Source of the DNA: Paralithodes platypus
Taxonomy: Eukaryota > Arthropoda > Malacostraca > Decapoda > Lithodidae
DNA length: 64,000 nt
Assembly: GCA_032716605.1 (NCBI GenBank)
Contig: CM064509.1
Coordinates: forward strand, 44,074,120-44,138,119
Direction: 5' to 3'
Shown here: positions 43,849 through 55,125 of the stretch, in pieces
How positions within the stretch are numbered: the first letter of the stretch is position 1
How the letters are laid out: the number at the start of each line of letters is the position of its first letter
The notes under the pieces: generated by a model
Database searches by the model: none
What the model saw: the letters and a program-made list of their open reading frames with translations, nothing else
What the model was told of the DNA's origin: nothing
Made by a program: the position numbers and the translations under genes

Positions 43849-44595
43849 TGTTATGTACTCCTAGTTTGCTTACTTAACCAATGTTTGTCCTTACTTACAT
43901 ATTTACAGGGATTACTTTTATTATAACCATTTTGAACTAATATTCCCATTATAACAACTTAGATATATTTATCATTGTATTTCTTGTATTATAATACACC
44001 TAGTGTAGGCTACACGAAAAGATAAAATCTATTCAGTTGACCTTTCAGAGGAACAGATCATGGGAATCACTTGGATCACCATATCATGATTTGCCTTCTA
44101 TCACGTGATATGGTCATGGATTAGGCATGATCGGGGTGTGGATAACATGTGTTATGGGTGTGATTTAAGGTTTAATCCACACCCCTTTATGATACCTTGA
44201 CAGGTACTGGTTAAGAGTTCTGTAAAACACCTAATGTGTGGTAAGACGTCATTCAGAAGGCGTAACCCGATGTCATATAAGTTTGAGATATCGACATGAG
44301 AGCCAGAGAACAAGATCCCATCACTTGTTAACAGAAAGAGGTCAGAGGCCAGTCGTGATAGTGAAAGCCAGACATTTATAATTTTGTTTATACTTGCTAA
44401 TTAAACATTGAATTATATATAGTATTTCTGAATAAGTTAATATTCATTAAAGCAAATGTTAATTTACTCTAGTTTCAGTTTCCTTATATTATATCTGTAA
44501 GGCCTGATACTATTATATATACATTTATTAATTATGATTTCCAGTATAACCCAGGTGGCGTGGCACTGCCCGGCCGTGGCAGTCTTTTGAGAGTT

Positions 44596-44600
<5 letters not shown>
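43849..44600 (+). repeat. 3' LTR of the conventional gypsy element, truncated
   Basis: TGTTATGTACTCC.. aligned with 25989 onward for about 740 bp, then lost into TA repeats at 44601. No target duplication can be read. Confidence 0.88.
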
Positions 44601-44649
<49 letters not shown>

Positions 44650-44663
44650 TATTTATATATTAT

Positions 44664-44700
<37 letters not shown>

Positions 44701-44835
44701 CACATACATACATACAGTACAAACATATATACATACATATATACAAACATATATACATACAAACATACATACACACATACATTCATACATACATACATTA
44801 ATACATACAATCATACATACATATATATCTATATC

Positions 44836-44888
<53 letters not shown>

Positions 44889-44964
44889 ATATACATACAA
44901 ACATACATACACACATACATTCATACATACATACATTAATACATAAATACATATATATTTATAT
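44601..44964. repeat. TA / CATA microsatellite left of the DIRS element
   Basis: Long (TA)n tracts and (CATA)n. A compound motif 'acacacatacattcatac' appears twice (about 44770 and 44909) and again in the microsatellite on the right side of the DIRS element (about 61618). Open frames here are low-complexity artefacts. Confidence 0.9.
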
Positions 44965-45270
44965 ATTTAATAGGGCCCCTTCATCATTGATGACTTCGCC
45001 TATTAGTAATAATAGTCTCCATTCAACATACTGCGCCAGCATTTTGAATAGTCCGCGCGGAAGTATCATGGAGTTCTCGTCATAAGTGCACGCTTAATTC
45101 CCTCATGGGATCGTCATTTTGATCGGGTACCCTACAGAAAAAAACTCCATAAAAAATAAAAATTAAAATTAACTTAATGTCTGTTATCATATGACTTGCC
45201 ATATTCGTGGATTACTCATGCTTTGCTTCCCCGACACCAGGCCCCCTAGCGGCCATCTTCGTCCTTCCAA
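44965..45270 (+). repeat. Left inverted terminal repeat of the DIRS element
   Basis: About 300 bp, complementary to 61170-61480 (for example ggcccctagcggccat-type end, gggtaccctacagaaaaaaa, and ctattagtaataatagtctcc). Confidence 0.92.
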
Positions 45271-45435
45271 CTTCCATGTCCTTCCCGTTAACAGGGCTCG
45301 CGCCGTGTCCGCTTCATTCGACGTTCGCAGAGCTTCTAGTGAATCCTTACTCATTTGTATACATCTGTGTGGTAGTAACAGGGTTTAGATTAGCTAGCAC
45401 GGCTGCCAGATTGGAAGGTCTGCAGGAAGTGTATG

Positions 45436-45922
45436 TTAACACCTTACGAGCGGCCTAGGCGGTATATAATATGTAGCCACCAGCGGGGTGTTTTTAGCCA
45501 AAATAGGGCTGTTTACGTGATCATTTTCATGCCTAAATAAGACCCAGAGCGTAAAACAAGTATCTATCCCTGAAAGGGCATAAACAGAGCTTTCCAATGA
45601 CACCATAACGATCCTTTTATGATGGCTAGTTTTCTTGCAACAACCGTGCAACGCGAGTGCAAAAAGCATGTAATTCGGCACTTTCCCCATACAATTCCGT
45701 ATATAGCGAGTGAGAGAGGGAGGGAGGAGGTGGGATTCGTGTCAGTAGGTTCGCCGCGGTGGTCTGGAGCAGTCATACGCTCGCTACTCTCCTGCCACCA
45801 CTTGTCTCTCTCTCACAGCAACATTACGTGCTGAAATTGCCACACGACCTATGTCGAGCGCCGCCAGATAGTCCAGATTTATTATACTCGACTTATGTTG
45901 CGCCCCGACAGTTATGGGTTAA
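45436..45922 (-). mobile_element. MITE-1 copy in the DIRS leader
   Basis: TTAA at 45436-45439 and 45919-45922; reverse orientation; more diverged right end (gacagttatgggTTAA). Confidence 0.93.
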
Positions 45923-46987
45923 ATTAGGGTACCATTGTCACATGGGTCTACGAGTCCCGGATTGTCGTACCGCGTGTGTTGTTGTTGTGATACGCCTTTA
46001 GCTGTTGTGTTTACTTAGCTAGAAGGCGACCACTCTACGAAGCATGATACAGACTGTCAATATTGAGGAAAGTACATGCCATTATCTTCAGATATCAGCA
46101 AAAGCTCTGGTTAAGGGTGTCTGCACGTGGTGCTCCGCCTTCCAGGGTTCGTGTTTTGCTTGGGCCCCTTGGGTGGGCCTCCCTCTTCATTGTGCTGCTG
46201 CTGGGTGCCGGAGCGTCGCTGCCGGGATGTTCTTTGGACCACGTGGTCGGCCTAGTTAGGGGTCTCCGACGTAGGCTTCAGGTAATTTAGTTTTCTAAAT
46301 TTATGCCATTATTTTATGCCTATGTATGCCCTCTTTTTGGTTCATGCATGCGGGCTTGTTCATTTGGGGGTAAGGGAGACGTCCCTATATGTCATTATGT
46401 ATATTATATATGTGTGGGACTTCGGGAAAGGGGCTGTGCCAACCCTGTTTCCCAGTAGTTTTTGTCTGTTCCGGCGGCCCCGTGCGGTGGGTCCAAGTTA
46501 TCCGTCTGTTAACGGGTAGGAATATTCAAAAGATCCCGGCGTGGTTTAGCTGAACCACACTCTCCCGGCGGAATTGCATTCCTAGCAGGGCTACAAACTC
46601 GGCCCGCCGGGTTAACTTGCCCTGACTGGCCACGTGACACGTTAAGACTTTATCGCCTGCGGCGCCACCAGTCGAATGTACACGAAGTGATAAGATCAGT
46701 TTTGCAAACTCATTCAGTATGATCAGACACTAAAAGGGTCAAGGGACCTGTGGCTCTTGTCACAGGTAAGTTATTGAAAGTCAGCTAGACAGATCCGGCA
46801 GAAGGTTAGAGTAATGATGAGCTATAGCAAACTTTCCGGCGGATTTGGGTTAGGATGTGTAATACCTCGCAGGTTATCCTTATGAGCATTGATTCCTGGA
46901 AATGTTTTCCAGGTCCCAGAGACTGCTTCTCCGGCGGAGTTGGACACCTATCCCGGCGGAGGGGGGGAACCCTCTCATTACGGCAAC
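45923..46987 (+). other. DIRS 5' leader
   Basis: No conserved frame. Contains four CCGGCGG motifs (46565, 46836, 46931, 46953) shared with the coding part of the element. Confidence 0.6.
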
Positions 46988-48551
46988 ATGCCTAGGTTTG
47001 AACTTTGCGTCACGCCCACTTGCTCCCTTTTACCCATTTTTGCTCACAAACTTTGCATCAGGTGTGTCAAGTGTTTGGATCGCTCTCGAGGTGTGTGGTT
47101 ATCTAAAAGATGCGCCATCTGCTCTGAATTAAAACCGCCTTGCTGGCGAAGAAAGATTTATCATGTTTAGCAGCCCTCCACGAGATTAAAGCCACGTTTA
47201 ATTCTTATGCTAAAGAAACTGCCCATAAGGCGCTGCAGTGTGACGACGAAGTCCTTTGGGAAAATCTCATTATTAAGTCACCTTTAGTAAAACCCGTTTC
47301 CTCTAAATCTGTCAGACCCAAAGTCAAAAGAAAAGCCCTCAGCAAAGAGGTAGTGAGTAGTAGCAGTGAGAGCGAGGTCACCGAGGTCCCCTCCTCTGCC
47401 TGTACCAAGAGACACTCGCCCTCTGCGGCGGAAGTCGAGGTCTAGGTCTAAGTCTCCCCGGAAACACTCTCGCCACTCCGCCTCAGACTCTTCCCGGTCT
47501 CACAAGCGCCGGAGAGAGATATATGAGGACTCGTCTAGCAGCCTGCAGGAACCTCCTCAGCCGCCTCCTCCCACATCTCCCTCTGAAACACCTACACGTG
47601 ATTCAGGGGAGTCGGAAATAGGATCTAAGTTATTGGCATCCACACCTAGTCAGGAACATGCGGTGCGGGTACCTCGTAATGTGATTTTTGCCATACCAAA
47701 ATTGAATGTTGTTCCCCGGGGCATTAGGTCAACAGGCCCGAGTAGGGTACTAGCCGACCAATTTAGAAGTTATCCGGCGGGGATCCAATTAAGCTCACAT
47801 GTGACTCATGACTCCCAGCCCATAGAGGCAGGGGGGCATTGGTGTCACTCAGACCCACCTCTCTCTCTCCTAAATGTCATTCCAGAACGGACTGAGGACG
47901 GAAACACAAACGTGTTACCGTCGTCAGTGCCAGATTTGTCTTGGCCCCCGGCGGATAATGAGTTAGAATCACAAGAGACCTTGGAGCAGAGTGAGGAGCC
48001 GGCGGACGGAGTGTTCTCCCCGGCTTCTCAGTCTATCCCTAGTAATTATTCTGAGGCTAGTTCACATTCATCCAAAGATCCCTCTAGGAAATGGATGACT
48101 TCTGACCAGGTAAATGAGTTATTACATAAAGTGATACAGCATTATCAAGTCCCTGCCTCGTCGGATCCCCCGGTTACAGTCTCAGCAAAGCCCCCTAGCA
48201 CCTCTGTTATCAGACCTCTAGAAACCCCAGCATTCACTCCTTCTTATCCGACCCCGGTGGTAGCAGCTGCCCCAGGCCCTACAGTGCCGGCGACGCTAGC
48301 TATGTCCACCCTCAGGGTTGTTACGGATGTCCAACCTCCTCCTTTAGACAAGGCGCCCCTGAGGAAGGGCCCCATGCCCCTCCTCTATGGTGCTGATTGC
48401 TCTTGGGTACCTGTGGTACCAGAGAACCCCCTTTTAGCTCAACCTTCAGTGTCAGGGGACCCCCCAGGTCCCGGCGAGTGGTCAATTGAGATCAATAAGA
48501 ACCGTAAATTTAGGGCCAAAGACGAGGCAGGGAGGGTTTTGGATGTACTGA
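46988..48551 (+). pseudogene. DIRS gag-like ORF, first part
   Basis: Start ATG at 46988 (MPRFELCVTPTCS) gives an N-terminal cysteine cluster: C..C, CIRCVKC, CAIC (46999-47130), likely zinc-binding. The frame shifts near 47135 (AALHEIKATFNSY helix, acidic-Ser stretch) and again near 47400 into an Arg/Ser-rich domain (RKSRSRSKSPRKHSRH, about 47430) typical of DIRS ORF1, then a Pro/Ser-rich linker. Cut by element C at 48552; removing that insert continues the frame at 54260 (VLI to KGVPSS). Confidence 0.8.
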
Positions 48552-48625
48552 TTAACCCGGGAGCTGCGGGGAGACTCTTAAGAGTTCCCCCGGCGCACTG
48601 TGGGTAGACTCTTAAGAGCAGAGAC
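48552..48625 (+). repeat. 5' terminus of element C with two GACTCTTAAGAG palindromes
   Basis: GACTCTTAAGAG occurs at about 48572-48583 and 48608-48619, 36 bp apart, each followed or preceded by G/C-rich sequence. Shared with element A. Confidence 0.8.
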
Positions 48626-48962
48626 TTTGAACACGTACCAAAACCGCGCGTTTATAGCCAGGCGGCTGAAAATTGGTGTGGGTATAGTACTACATGTCAA
48701 CTCTCGATACCACCCCGCCAAACGCTCGCCCCGCACTCGTGCAAGCACCACCGCGCCAGTAACCACGCACTAGTCATGGAGCCTACACCGTCCCTCACGC
48801 TCGCTCCCTGATGACACAACCAGCCCTCCTTCTGGTGGTGTTAGCCGCCGTGGAAGGCAGAGGGTGGCTGCCAAAGACCCTAGCTACCAGTACGACACGC
48901 CCTACAGCTCAGAGGACGAATCACCAGCACCAAAAGCACGTAAAACACGTGCAAGCAGGGCA

Positions 48963-51674
48963 ATGGCACAGAGGTCATTGGTCTTTCGGGACACTGCCAC
49001 CACGACCCAGGCCACTGCAACAACCACTACCACCACCACTGCCACCACTGCCACCCCTGCCACCCCTGCCACCCCTGCCACCGGTACCAGCGACGCAGGA
49101 GGCCGCCCTAGGGCTGCATTACCTGCGGGGGCAGGAAAAATGAAAGGCACGGGCGTAGGGAAAAGAACCCGTACGCCAGCCACAGTGCCCCTACCACCAC
49201 CAACACCACCAGCCGCCCCTGGCCCGGCTGCCCCTGCCGCCCCTGCTGCCCCTGCCGCCCCTGCCGCCCCTGCTGCCCCTGCCGCCCCTGCCGCCCCTGC
49301 CCAAGGAACAGGGAAGGGGAAGGGGAAAGGGAGAGGGAAAGCGACTGGGAAAGCGACTGCTGGCCCTGGTGTCCCTGCCGGCCCTGCTGCCCCTGCCGCC
49401 CCTGCCGCCCCTGCTGCCCCTGCCGCCCCTGCCGCCCCTGCCCAAGGAACAGGGAAGGGGAAGGGGAAAGGGAGAGGGAAAGCGACTGCTGGCCCTGGTG
49501 TCCCTGCCGGCCCTGCTGCCCCTGCCGCCCCTGCCGCCCCTGCTGCCCCTGCCGCCCCTGCCGCCCCTGCCCAAGGAACAGAGAGAAGGGCGACAGGCAC
49601 CACCATCATCTTGCCATCAAGGCCACGCACCACTGCTGCCCCTGCCGCCGCCGCCCCTGCCGCCGCCGCCCCTGCCGCCGCCCCTGCCACCACCTCTGCT
49701 GTCCCTGTCCATAAGACTCCCGCACGTGCCAAAGTGACCCGGAAAACTCTTACACCATCTAAGTATGCCGCCCTGCTGTTTGATGGTGATTCGCAGGACA
49801 TTGGCAGCCCGGGTTTCGACGACGAAGCCCTAGCACGGGACCAAGGGTGGGGGGATTTGGGAGTGGACAGTGGGAGTGAGTCCGACGTCGGTGACGAAAA
49901 CGAGGAAGGGCATCGTCTGTCGAGTGAAGAGGAGGGTAATGATGATGAAGTGCTGTATCGCGACCATGGAAGCGATATTTCAGACGCAGAAGCAGACGCA
50001 GACGACATTCCGATCCCTGGCATGCCTTCGTTCGATTGGTCTGACGGGGTCAATTTTGTACCTGACGTGCCCCAGTTCAATCCTGGGACGTCAGGAACAA
50101 CTGACGACTGGCCCTGTGATGATCAAGCGAACGAAAGCGACTTCTTCCTCGCTTTTTTCGACATGGAGGTAATGACGTACATCGTTGCCCAAACAAACGC
50201 CTACTACAGGTGGGTGTTTGGCAGATTGGACGTCCTTTCTCCAAAAGCGAGAATACGAGGCTGGGTGGATACGACTGTGGCAGAATTTCTGACGTTCTTT
50301 GCCTTGTTGTTCCTCATGCCTCTGATCAAGAAGCATGTGTTGCAACACTACTGGAAGCACGACCCTCTCATCGCCACCCCAACTTTCAATAAGTTCATGA
50401 CTCGTGACAGATTTTTGTTGCTGCTAAGATTTATGCACTTTGCAGACAACGAAAATCCTAACAGGATTGACAGGATATGGAAAGTTCGGGATGTGTTCAC
50501 CATGTTGTTGGAGAGGTATAGGAAATACTTTTACCCCTTCCTCAATTTGGTGATTGATGAGTCGCTCGTGCTCTTCAAAGGACGTCTTGTTTTCAAGCAG
50601 TATATCCCCTTGAAGAGGCATAGGTTCGGAATCAAGCTCTTCGTGTTGTGCGACTGTGAAACTGGAATAGTGCTTGACATGATCGTGTATACAGGAACTG
50701 ACATTGACGTACCGAAAGCCGCTGCCAATGACCCCATGGGCATGTCAGGTGCCATCGTCAGGAAAATGTTGGCACCTTACCTGGGCAAAGGCCACATCAT
50801 CTACACTGACAACTGGTATACTTCTCCTGCTCTCTGCCAGTTTCTTTATGACAACCAAACGGGGTCATGTGGGACTGTCAGAAAGACAAGAAAGTTTATG
50901 CCAAAGTTCACAGGTGATGTCATTCCTCTCACAGATGCCTCCTCCAGTGACACACCTTCAGAAGACGACCTGGCCCAGGAACACCGCGAGAGGCATGTGC
51001 GAAGAAGGCGACGAAAGGGGCAGAAATACAAGCAGCTCGAGAAGTGTGGGAAACTGATAGCCCTGAAGTGGAAGGATAAGCGAGACGTCCACCTGCTTTC
51101 CACCGTCCACACAGGTGCCCAGGTGGATTCTGGCAAAATCCACTACCGAACCAGGAAGACAATCTACAAGCCCGACATGGTAGTGGACTACACCAAAAAC
51201 ATGCGCCTGGTGGACAAGTCTGACTGTCAGCTGTCAGGTGTTGAGTGTCTGAGGAAGACTGTGAAGTGGTATCACAAGCTCTTCCTCCACCTAGTTGACA
51301 TAACAATGCTGAACGCCTACAACTTGTGGTTGGTGAAGAAGGATATGGCCCCAAACCAGAAGCTGAAATTCCGGGAGTTCGTGTACAACGTCTCCTACCA
51401 ACTCCTGGAGAAGTATGGCACCACCACTCACAGACGTACGGCATGGCGTGGGGATCACGTTCCTGACCGCATCCAGCTGGGTGTCGAAAGACACTACACA
51501 ACCAACACCGAGCTGATTGGCACTCGTCACAGGCAGGTGCAGTGCACCGTCTGCAGCTCCAGTGTGAGGAAACCCCATGTGACCAAAAGAGTCACCTCAA
51601 TGTGCGCCGAGTGCAAAGTTGCACTCTGCCTGGGTGACTGCTTCAGGGACTACCACACCTTCAAGAACTACTGA
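48963..51674 (+). CDS. piggyBac-like transposase of element C
   Basis: DDE transposase for TTAA cut-and-paste. The frame is open from 48864 to TGA at 51672-51674, but 48864 is GTG; the first in-frame ATG is 48963, giving 903 residues. The ancestral start, by comparison with A, is ATG at 48692, now cut off by a stop and a one-base insertion near 48790. Long Ala/Pro and Gly-Lys repeats follow (49220-49700), then an acidic stretch. Core: FFLAFFDMEVMTYIVAQTN (50143-50200), VIDESLVLFKGR (catalytic Asp at 50556), YTDNWYTSP (Asp at 50808), NMRLVDKSD (Asp at 51213). The C-terminal Cys-rich module CTVCSSS .. CAECKVALC .. CFRDYH (51544-51660) binds zinc in this family. Catalytically complete by eye. 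Confidence 0.93.
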   Translation: MAQRSLVFRDTATTTQATATTTTTTTATTATPATPATPATGTSDAGGRPRAALPAGAGKMKGTGVGKRTRTPATVPLPPPTPPAAPGPAAPAAPAAPAAPAAPAAPAAPAAPAQGTGKGKGKGRGKATGKATAGPGVPAGPAAPAAPAAPAAPAAPAAPAQGTGKGKGKGRGKATAGPGVPAGPAAPAAPAAPAAPAAPAAPAQGTERRATGTTIILPSRPRTTAAPAAAAPAAAAPAAAPATTSAVPVHKTPARAKVTRKTLTPSKYAALLFDGDSQDIGSPGFDDEALARDQGWGDLGVDSGSESDVGDENEEGHRLSSEEEGNDDEVLYRDHGSDISDAEADADDIPIPGMPSFDWSDGVNFVPDVPQFNPGTSGTTDDWPCDDQANESDFFLAFFDMEVMTYIVAQTNAYYRWVFGRLDVLSPKARIRGWVDTTVAEFLTFFALLFLMPLIKKHVLQHYWKHDPLIATPTFNKFMTRDRFLLLLRFMHFADNENPNRIDRIWKVRDVFTMLLERYRKYFYPFLNLVIDESLVLFKGRLVFKQYIPLKRHRFGIKLFVLCDCETGIVLDMIVYTGTDIDVPKAAANDPMGMSGAIVRKMLAPYLGKGHIIYTDNWYTSPALCQFLYDNQTGSCGTVRKTRKFMPKFTGDVIPLTDASSSDTPSEDDLAQEHRERHVRRRRRKGQKYKQLEKCGKLIALKWKDKRDVHLLSTVHTGAQVDSGKIHYRTRKTIYKPDMVVDYTKNMRLVDKSDCQLSGVECLRKTVKWYHKLFLHLVDITMLNAYNLWLVKKDMAPNQKLKFREFVYNVSYQLLEKYGTTTHRRTAWRGDHVPDRIQLGVERHYTTNTELIGTRHRQVQCTVCSSSVRKPHVTKRVTSMCAECKVALCLGDCFRDYHTFKNY
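49220..49700 (+). repeat. Coding minisatellite GCCCCTGCC in element C transposase
   Basis: Long runs of a 6-9 bp GCCCCTGCC-like unit coding (AAP)n, interrupted twice by an identical 'caaggaacagggaagggga' block coding QGTGKGKGKGRGK, so a larger repeat of about 125 bp is nested on it. Confidence 0.9.
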
Positions 51675-52103
51675 GTGTCGGCCCCTGCCCTGCCCTGCCC
51701 TGCCCTGGACTCGCCCCGTGCCCTGCCCTGGACTCGCCTCCTGCCCTGCCCTGCCCTGGACTCGCGCCCTACCTTACCTGACCTGACCTAATTGATCACG
51801 CTACCTCATAATGTAACATATATATTATATAATGTATAAGTTCCAAAGATGTCCCTGTGATATAGCTTTTACATTATATAATTGTATGTTTCATTATTTA
51901 GTTTATAAGTTTCAAAGATTTACATGTAATATGCCTTATTTTTTTAGTATATCAATATATATGTTTGTTATTAGCCTAAGTAATGTGTATATAATTATTT
52001 TCTTACCTCAAATGAATTGTACAAAAATAAATATGTTTCAATAAATCATGTCAAACCTACTATGATAATAAAATAAAACAATAAAAAAAGAAAAAAAGAA
52101 AAC
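51675..52103. other. 3' flank of the element C transposase
   Basis: CCCTG-rich minisatellite with three ctggactcgcc units (51686-51765), then AT-rich DNA with no gene. Element A has a shorter equivalent at 17700-17768. Confidence 0.7.
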
Positions 52104-52182
52104 AAGGTCATGTCATTGTATTCTTACAATATGATATATTCTATGAATATTTCATATTGTTTGAATACAATGGCATGATCTT
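52104..52182. repeat. Long imperfect hairpin in element C
   Basis: Counterpart of the hairpin at 17366-17445 in element A. Confidence 0.8.
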
Positions 52183-52237
52183 GTAAAATTTTTTTTTTAT
52201 AAAAATTTGTCTAGACAATATAAAACCTTCCCCATAA

Positions 52238-52325
52238 CCCCCTCCTGGATTCGATCCCACTACCCTACGACACTTTGAGTTTTCCAGTCCGCGACCTTAC
52301 CAACCATGCCACAGGAGCTCATACC
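52238..52325 (-). other. tRNA-like block inside element C
   Basis: B-box-like GGGATCGAATCC (52247-52258, minus) identical to element A, and an A-box-like region near 52290-52312. See the entry at 17231. Confidence 0.5.
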
Positions 52326-52386
52326 AAATATCACTCAAAACTTCGTGTCTACAATCGAAATGACAATATACAAAAAAAAATGAATT

Positions 52387-52420
52387 ATCCCACCAATTTA
52401 CGTTTGTAAATTGATGGGAT
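52387..52420. repeat. Short hairpin in element C
   Basis: Counterpart of 17130-17163, one base changed in one arm. Confidence 0.8.
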
Positions 52421-53121
52421 TATCAATTATATCATGCCAAGGTTTATAATAGTTTGTCTCTGTCAAGAATTAGTAATTATATAACTTTATTCTGTCAAAA
52501 ATTGCCCAAACACTCAGCAAAATTGCCCCTCTCAGTGTGACTCCACTCATTTTCACACGGTCAGGCGGTCACGAGGTGACCCTTGCCGCTCCTTGATTCT
52601 CCAGCTACAGCAGCTCTGTCTGGGAACAAAATTGGTATAAATACAATAATGGATAAAATACTCTTCACAAATACATTTGTATTGTATAATATTGTAAATA
52701 AAAATGAATAATAACTGTGTGGGTGTCGAAAATTGCTCAACCAGCTTTCTTATGTCTCGCCTACGCGCGTATATTGGATTATACATAGTCATGACTGTCA
52801 TACAAATAATTGCAGTAGGTCTCGAATATACATTTAGATTGCATATTACTTCGAAATAAATAAGTAAACGTTTCTCTGGTGGCAATCTACCCTTTCGCAG
52901 GTGTAAGGAGACACCAGTCTATATTTAGCCCTCTATCACAACAGGCAATCTGCCTGTGTTGACTCAGCACCGTCGCTGGTGGTCTATAAATATAGTACTT
53001 TATTTACAGTCAATGGCCTACATGTTTCTGTGGTACTTCACATGTGTCTAAAATGCAATGTCTGCTTGCATAAAAATGCAATTCTGAAGTCCATTTATAT
53101 GTACGACATACGCATGTCTCA

Positions 53122-53156
<35 letters not shown>

Positions 53157-53394
53157 CCTGACTCATGTTATTGTAGACCTGTTGATGGCAACGAACACCA
53201 GCCATCTGGTAGACATAAGGGTCAAAATACCAAACATCAATACGCCTGGGGCGCCTCCACAATTATCACTAAGCTGGTTATCTATCTAGAGATCTGCCTG
53301 ACTTCCATCTCTCCACGACTCACTCACTCACTGCACCCCTGCATGCCTCCCTCCCACCCACCCACCCCCAACCCCCCCTTTCAGGCTTCCGTCT

Positions 53395-53960
53395 GCTAGA
53401 AACACATTCACAATTTGCGTAAATATCGCATCAATTGGGCTATATGCGGTATATTCCTTGTTATATGGGACGCCTACATATGTACACGTCTTTATTATAG
53501 CATGAGAGTGCTCTAAATACAAGATTGACGTGATATTTATGGCGTAACACACCCTCTCCCCCTTTCATTCCCACCACAACTCACTCACACCTTGGTTCAC
53601 GCATAGAAACTCATTGATAATGTGCGTAAATATCGCATGAATTGGTTTATATGCGGTATATATTTTGATATATGGCACGTATACATACGTACAAGTCTGT
53701 ATTATAGCGTGACAGTGCTCTACGTACAAGATATACGTGATATGTATGGCGTAAACCACACTCTCAGCTCATAAATTGCCGCCAAACCTCCAACACATCT
53801 TCATTCCCGCCTAAATATTCTCTTATAATTCCCTTATATATTGCAATTTTTGGTCACTATGAGGCATATTCATTGTTATATGGGTGCCCTACACATTACA
53901 TACTCTAAATAGCCTAAAAGGGCTCGAAAAAGGAGATATACGTGATAATACGCGGTAACC
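53395..53960. repeat. Subterminal ~200-bp tandem repeats of element C
   Basis: Three diverged units with 'gcgtaaatatcgcat' (53414, 53621) and 'acgtgatat' cores and a ccatataacaa-type core. Matches the two units of element A at 3045-3395. Confidence 0.8.
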
Positions 53961-54205
53961 CACCCCCTCCTCCCTCTCCTTCTATCCCCTGCGCGCGTAA
54001 ATATTCGGCAGGGAAATCTCGCCGCTCGATGACAATCTAGCCGCGCGGTGCCATTCGCTCCACATTTTTCAACTACGGACCGTTCCCCTACCCCCCCAAG
54101 ACATTTTTTGGGGGGTCAAATATATATGGGCCGATGCACGCAAACATTCCCTACACGATGATGTACTTTTTATCGAAATTGGCAATAGGTCCCAAAATCA
54201 TCATA

Positions 54206-54259
54206 GGTGCGCACAGTCTTACCCTGTAGAAAACCCCCTGTGCGCCGCGGAGAGGTTAA
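54206..54259. repeat. 3' terminus of element C
   Basis: GGTGCGCACAG at 54206-54216 pairs with CTGTGCGCC at 54238-54246, just inside the terminal TTAA; degenerate form of the element A palindrome. Confidence 0.75.
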
Positions 54260-55125
54260 GGGTGTACCAAGTTCACTTAACCCAGCTTATTTTGTTTATT
54301 CAGCCGCGCCGGCCGTTCCTCCCGCCGCATTTGCAAAACTATTTGCTGACTGGTTGATGGCATCAATGATGCCAATGCCTTGAATGCTCTTAGGCCGGAG
54401 TTGGCTACAACTCCGACCCTGGACCAAGCTCAGACTCCGGTACTGCAGATGGGGCAGGTAGGGGTAGGCCCTTGGGTAGATTGGGAATTAGAAGCTCAGG
54501 TTTTTGCCACCTCTATCACCTCCAAATCTTCTCATCAGATTCCTCCGGATAACAATACTTACTTTTCCCTGCCGGTATCCAAAGCAGAAGGGGTGTCCCC
54601 AGCCTTACTAACATTTCTGGCGGCCTCCAAAGTGTCATTACATGCCCTTGGTGAACCCTTTTCTCCCCCCCCCCGGCTGCTCACTTGGAGCGTGATTTTA
54701 AGTTACGCAATAAAGCCTACCGGATGTTCTCTCAGTATTTGGTGAGTCATCAAATTGCCGCCTCTCTTGCACGCACTATCTCGGCCATAGCTGACCCCCA
54801 AATTAGAAAAGCTACTGAGCTGTCTCGTAGACTCTTGCTACAAAATGCCATTCAGTCACTAGGGGACATTAAAATTGCAATTTTGGAAGCGGTTCGAGCC
54901 CGCCAAGATCTGAGAGTACATTTGGTGAGGAAGTTGCCGGCGGATATAAGTCACCGGGTAACTCTCTCCCCGGTTCTTACTGCCACCCTGCTTAACTCTG
55001 AGACTTGGAGTCTAGTTTTTAAAATGGTAAGTTGGTGGAAACAACTTACCTCCCAAGCTAGGAAGGACCCACCTAAGAGACCCTTTCATAAATCAAAGGG
55101 CGGTAACAAACCGTACCAACCCTAA
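54260..55125 (+). pseudogene. DIRS gag-like ORF, second part
   Basis: Continues 48551 after element C. Passes FAKLFADWLM (about 54330), a TGA and shift near 54380, then a helical region ATTPTLDQAQ.. to 54690. A C-run at 54666-54675 shifts the frame; LERDFKLRNKAYRMFSQYL (54685-54740) continues to a Lys/Arg-rich C-terminus and TAA at 55123-55125. The helix-rich end fits DIRS gag. Confidence 0.75.

Larger units (their letters stand above)
25989..44600 (+). mobile_element. Ty3/gypsy retrotransposon with conventional order, interrupted and 3'-truncated
   Basis: 5' LTR 25989-26909, PBS 26913, gag, zinc knuckle, PR, RT, RNase H, IN, then 3' LTR from 43849. An RTE-like LINE scrap (30789-31295) and LTR element 2 (31428-41494) are inserted in RT. 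Removing element 2 plus one CCAG rejoins RT exactly (VNTTAQ to LTISITN). The 3' LTR loses about its last 165 bp to a TA microsatellite. Without the inserts it is about 8 kb. Confidence 0.92.
48552..54259 (+). mobile_element. piggyBac-like element C, 5.7 kb
   Basis: TTAA at 48552-48555 and 54256-54259. 5' end TTAACCCGGGAGC, 3' end reads TTAACCTCTCCGCGG inward. Same family as A. Contains the uninterrupted sites of the LINE and of LTR element 1 that sit in A. No nested insertion. Confidence 0.94.

Noticed and set aside
44532..44952. Long Tyr/Ile/Val-rich open frames
   Set aside because: Translation of TA and CATA microsatellite DNA.
48902..50080. 392-codon frame on minus, Gly/Ala-rich
   Set aside because: Antisense shadow of the repetitive N-terminus of the element C transposase.
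51686..51765. Telomere-like CCCTG repeat
   Set aside because: Short degenerate minisatellite with ctggactcgcc spacers inside element C; not a telomere repeat.
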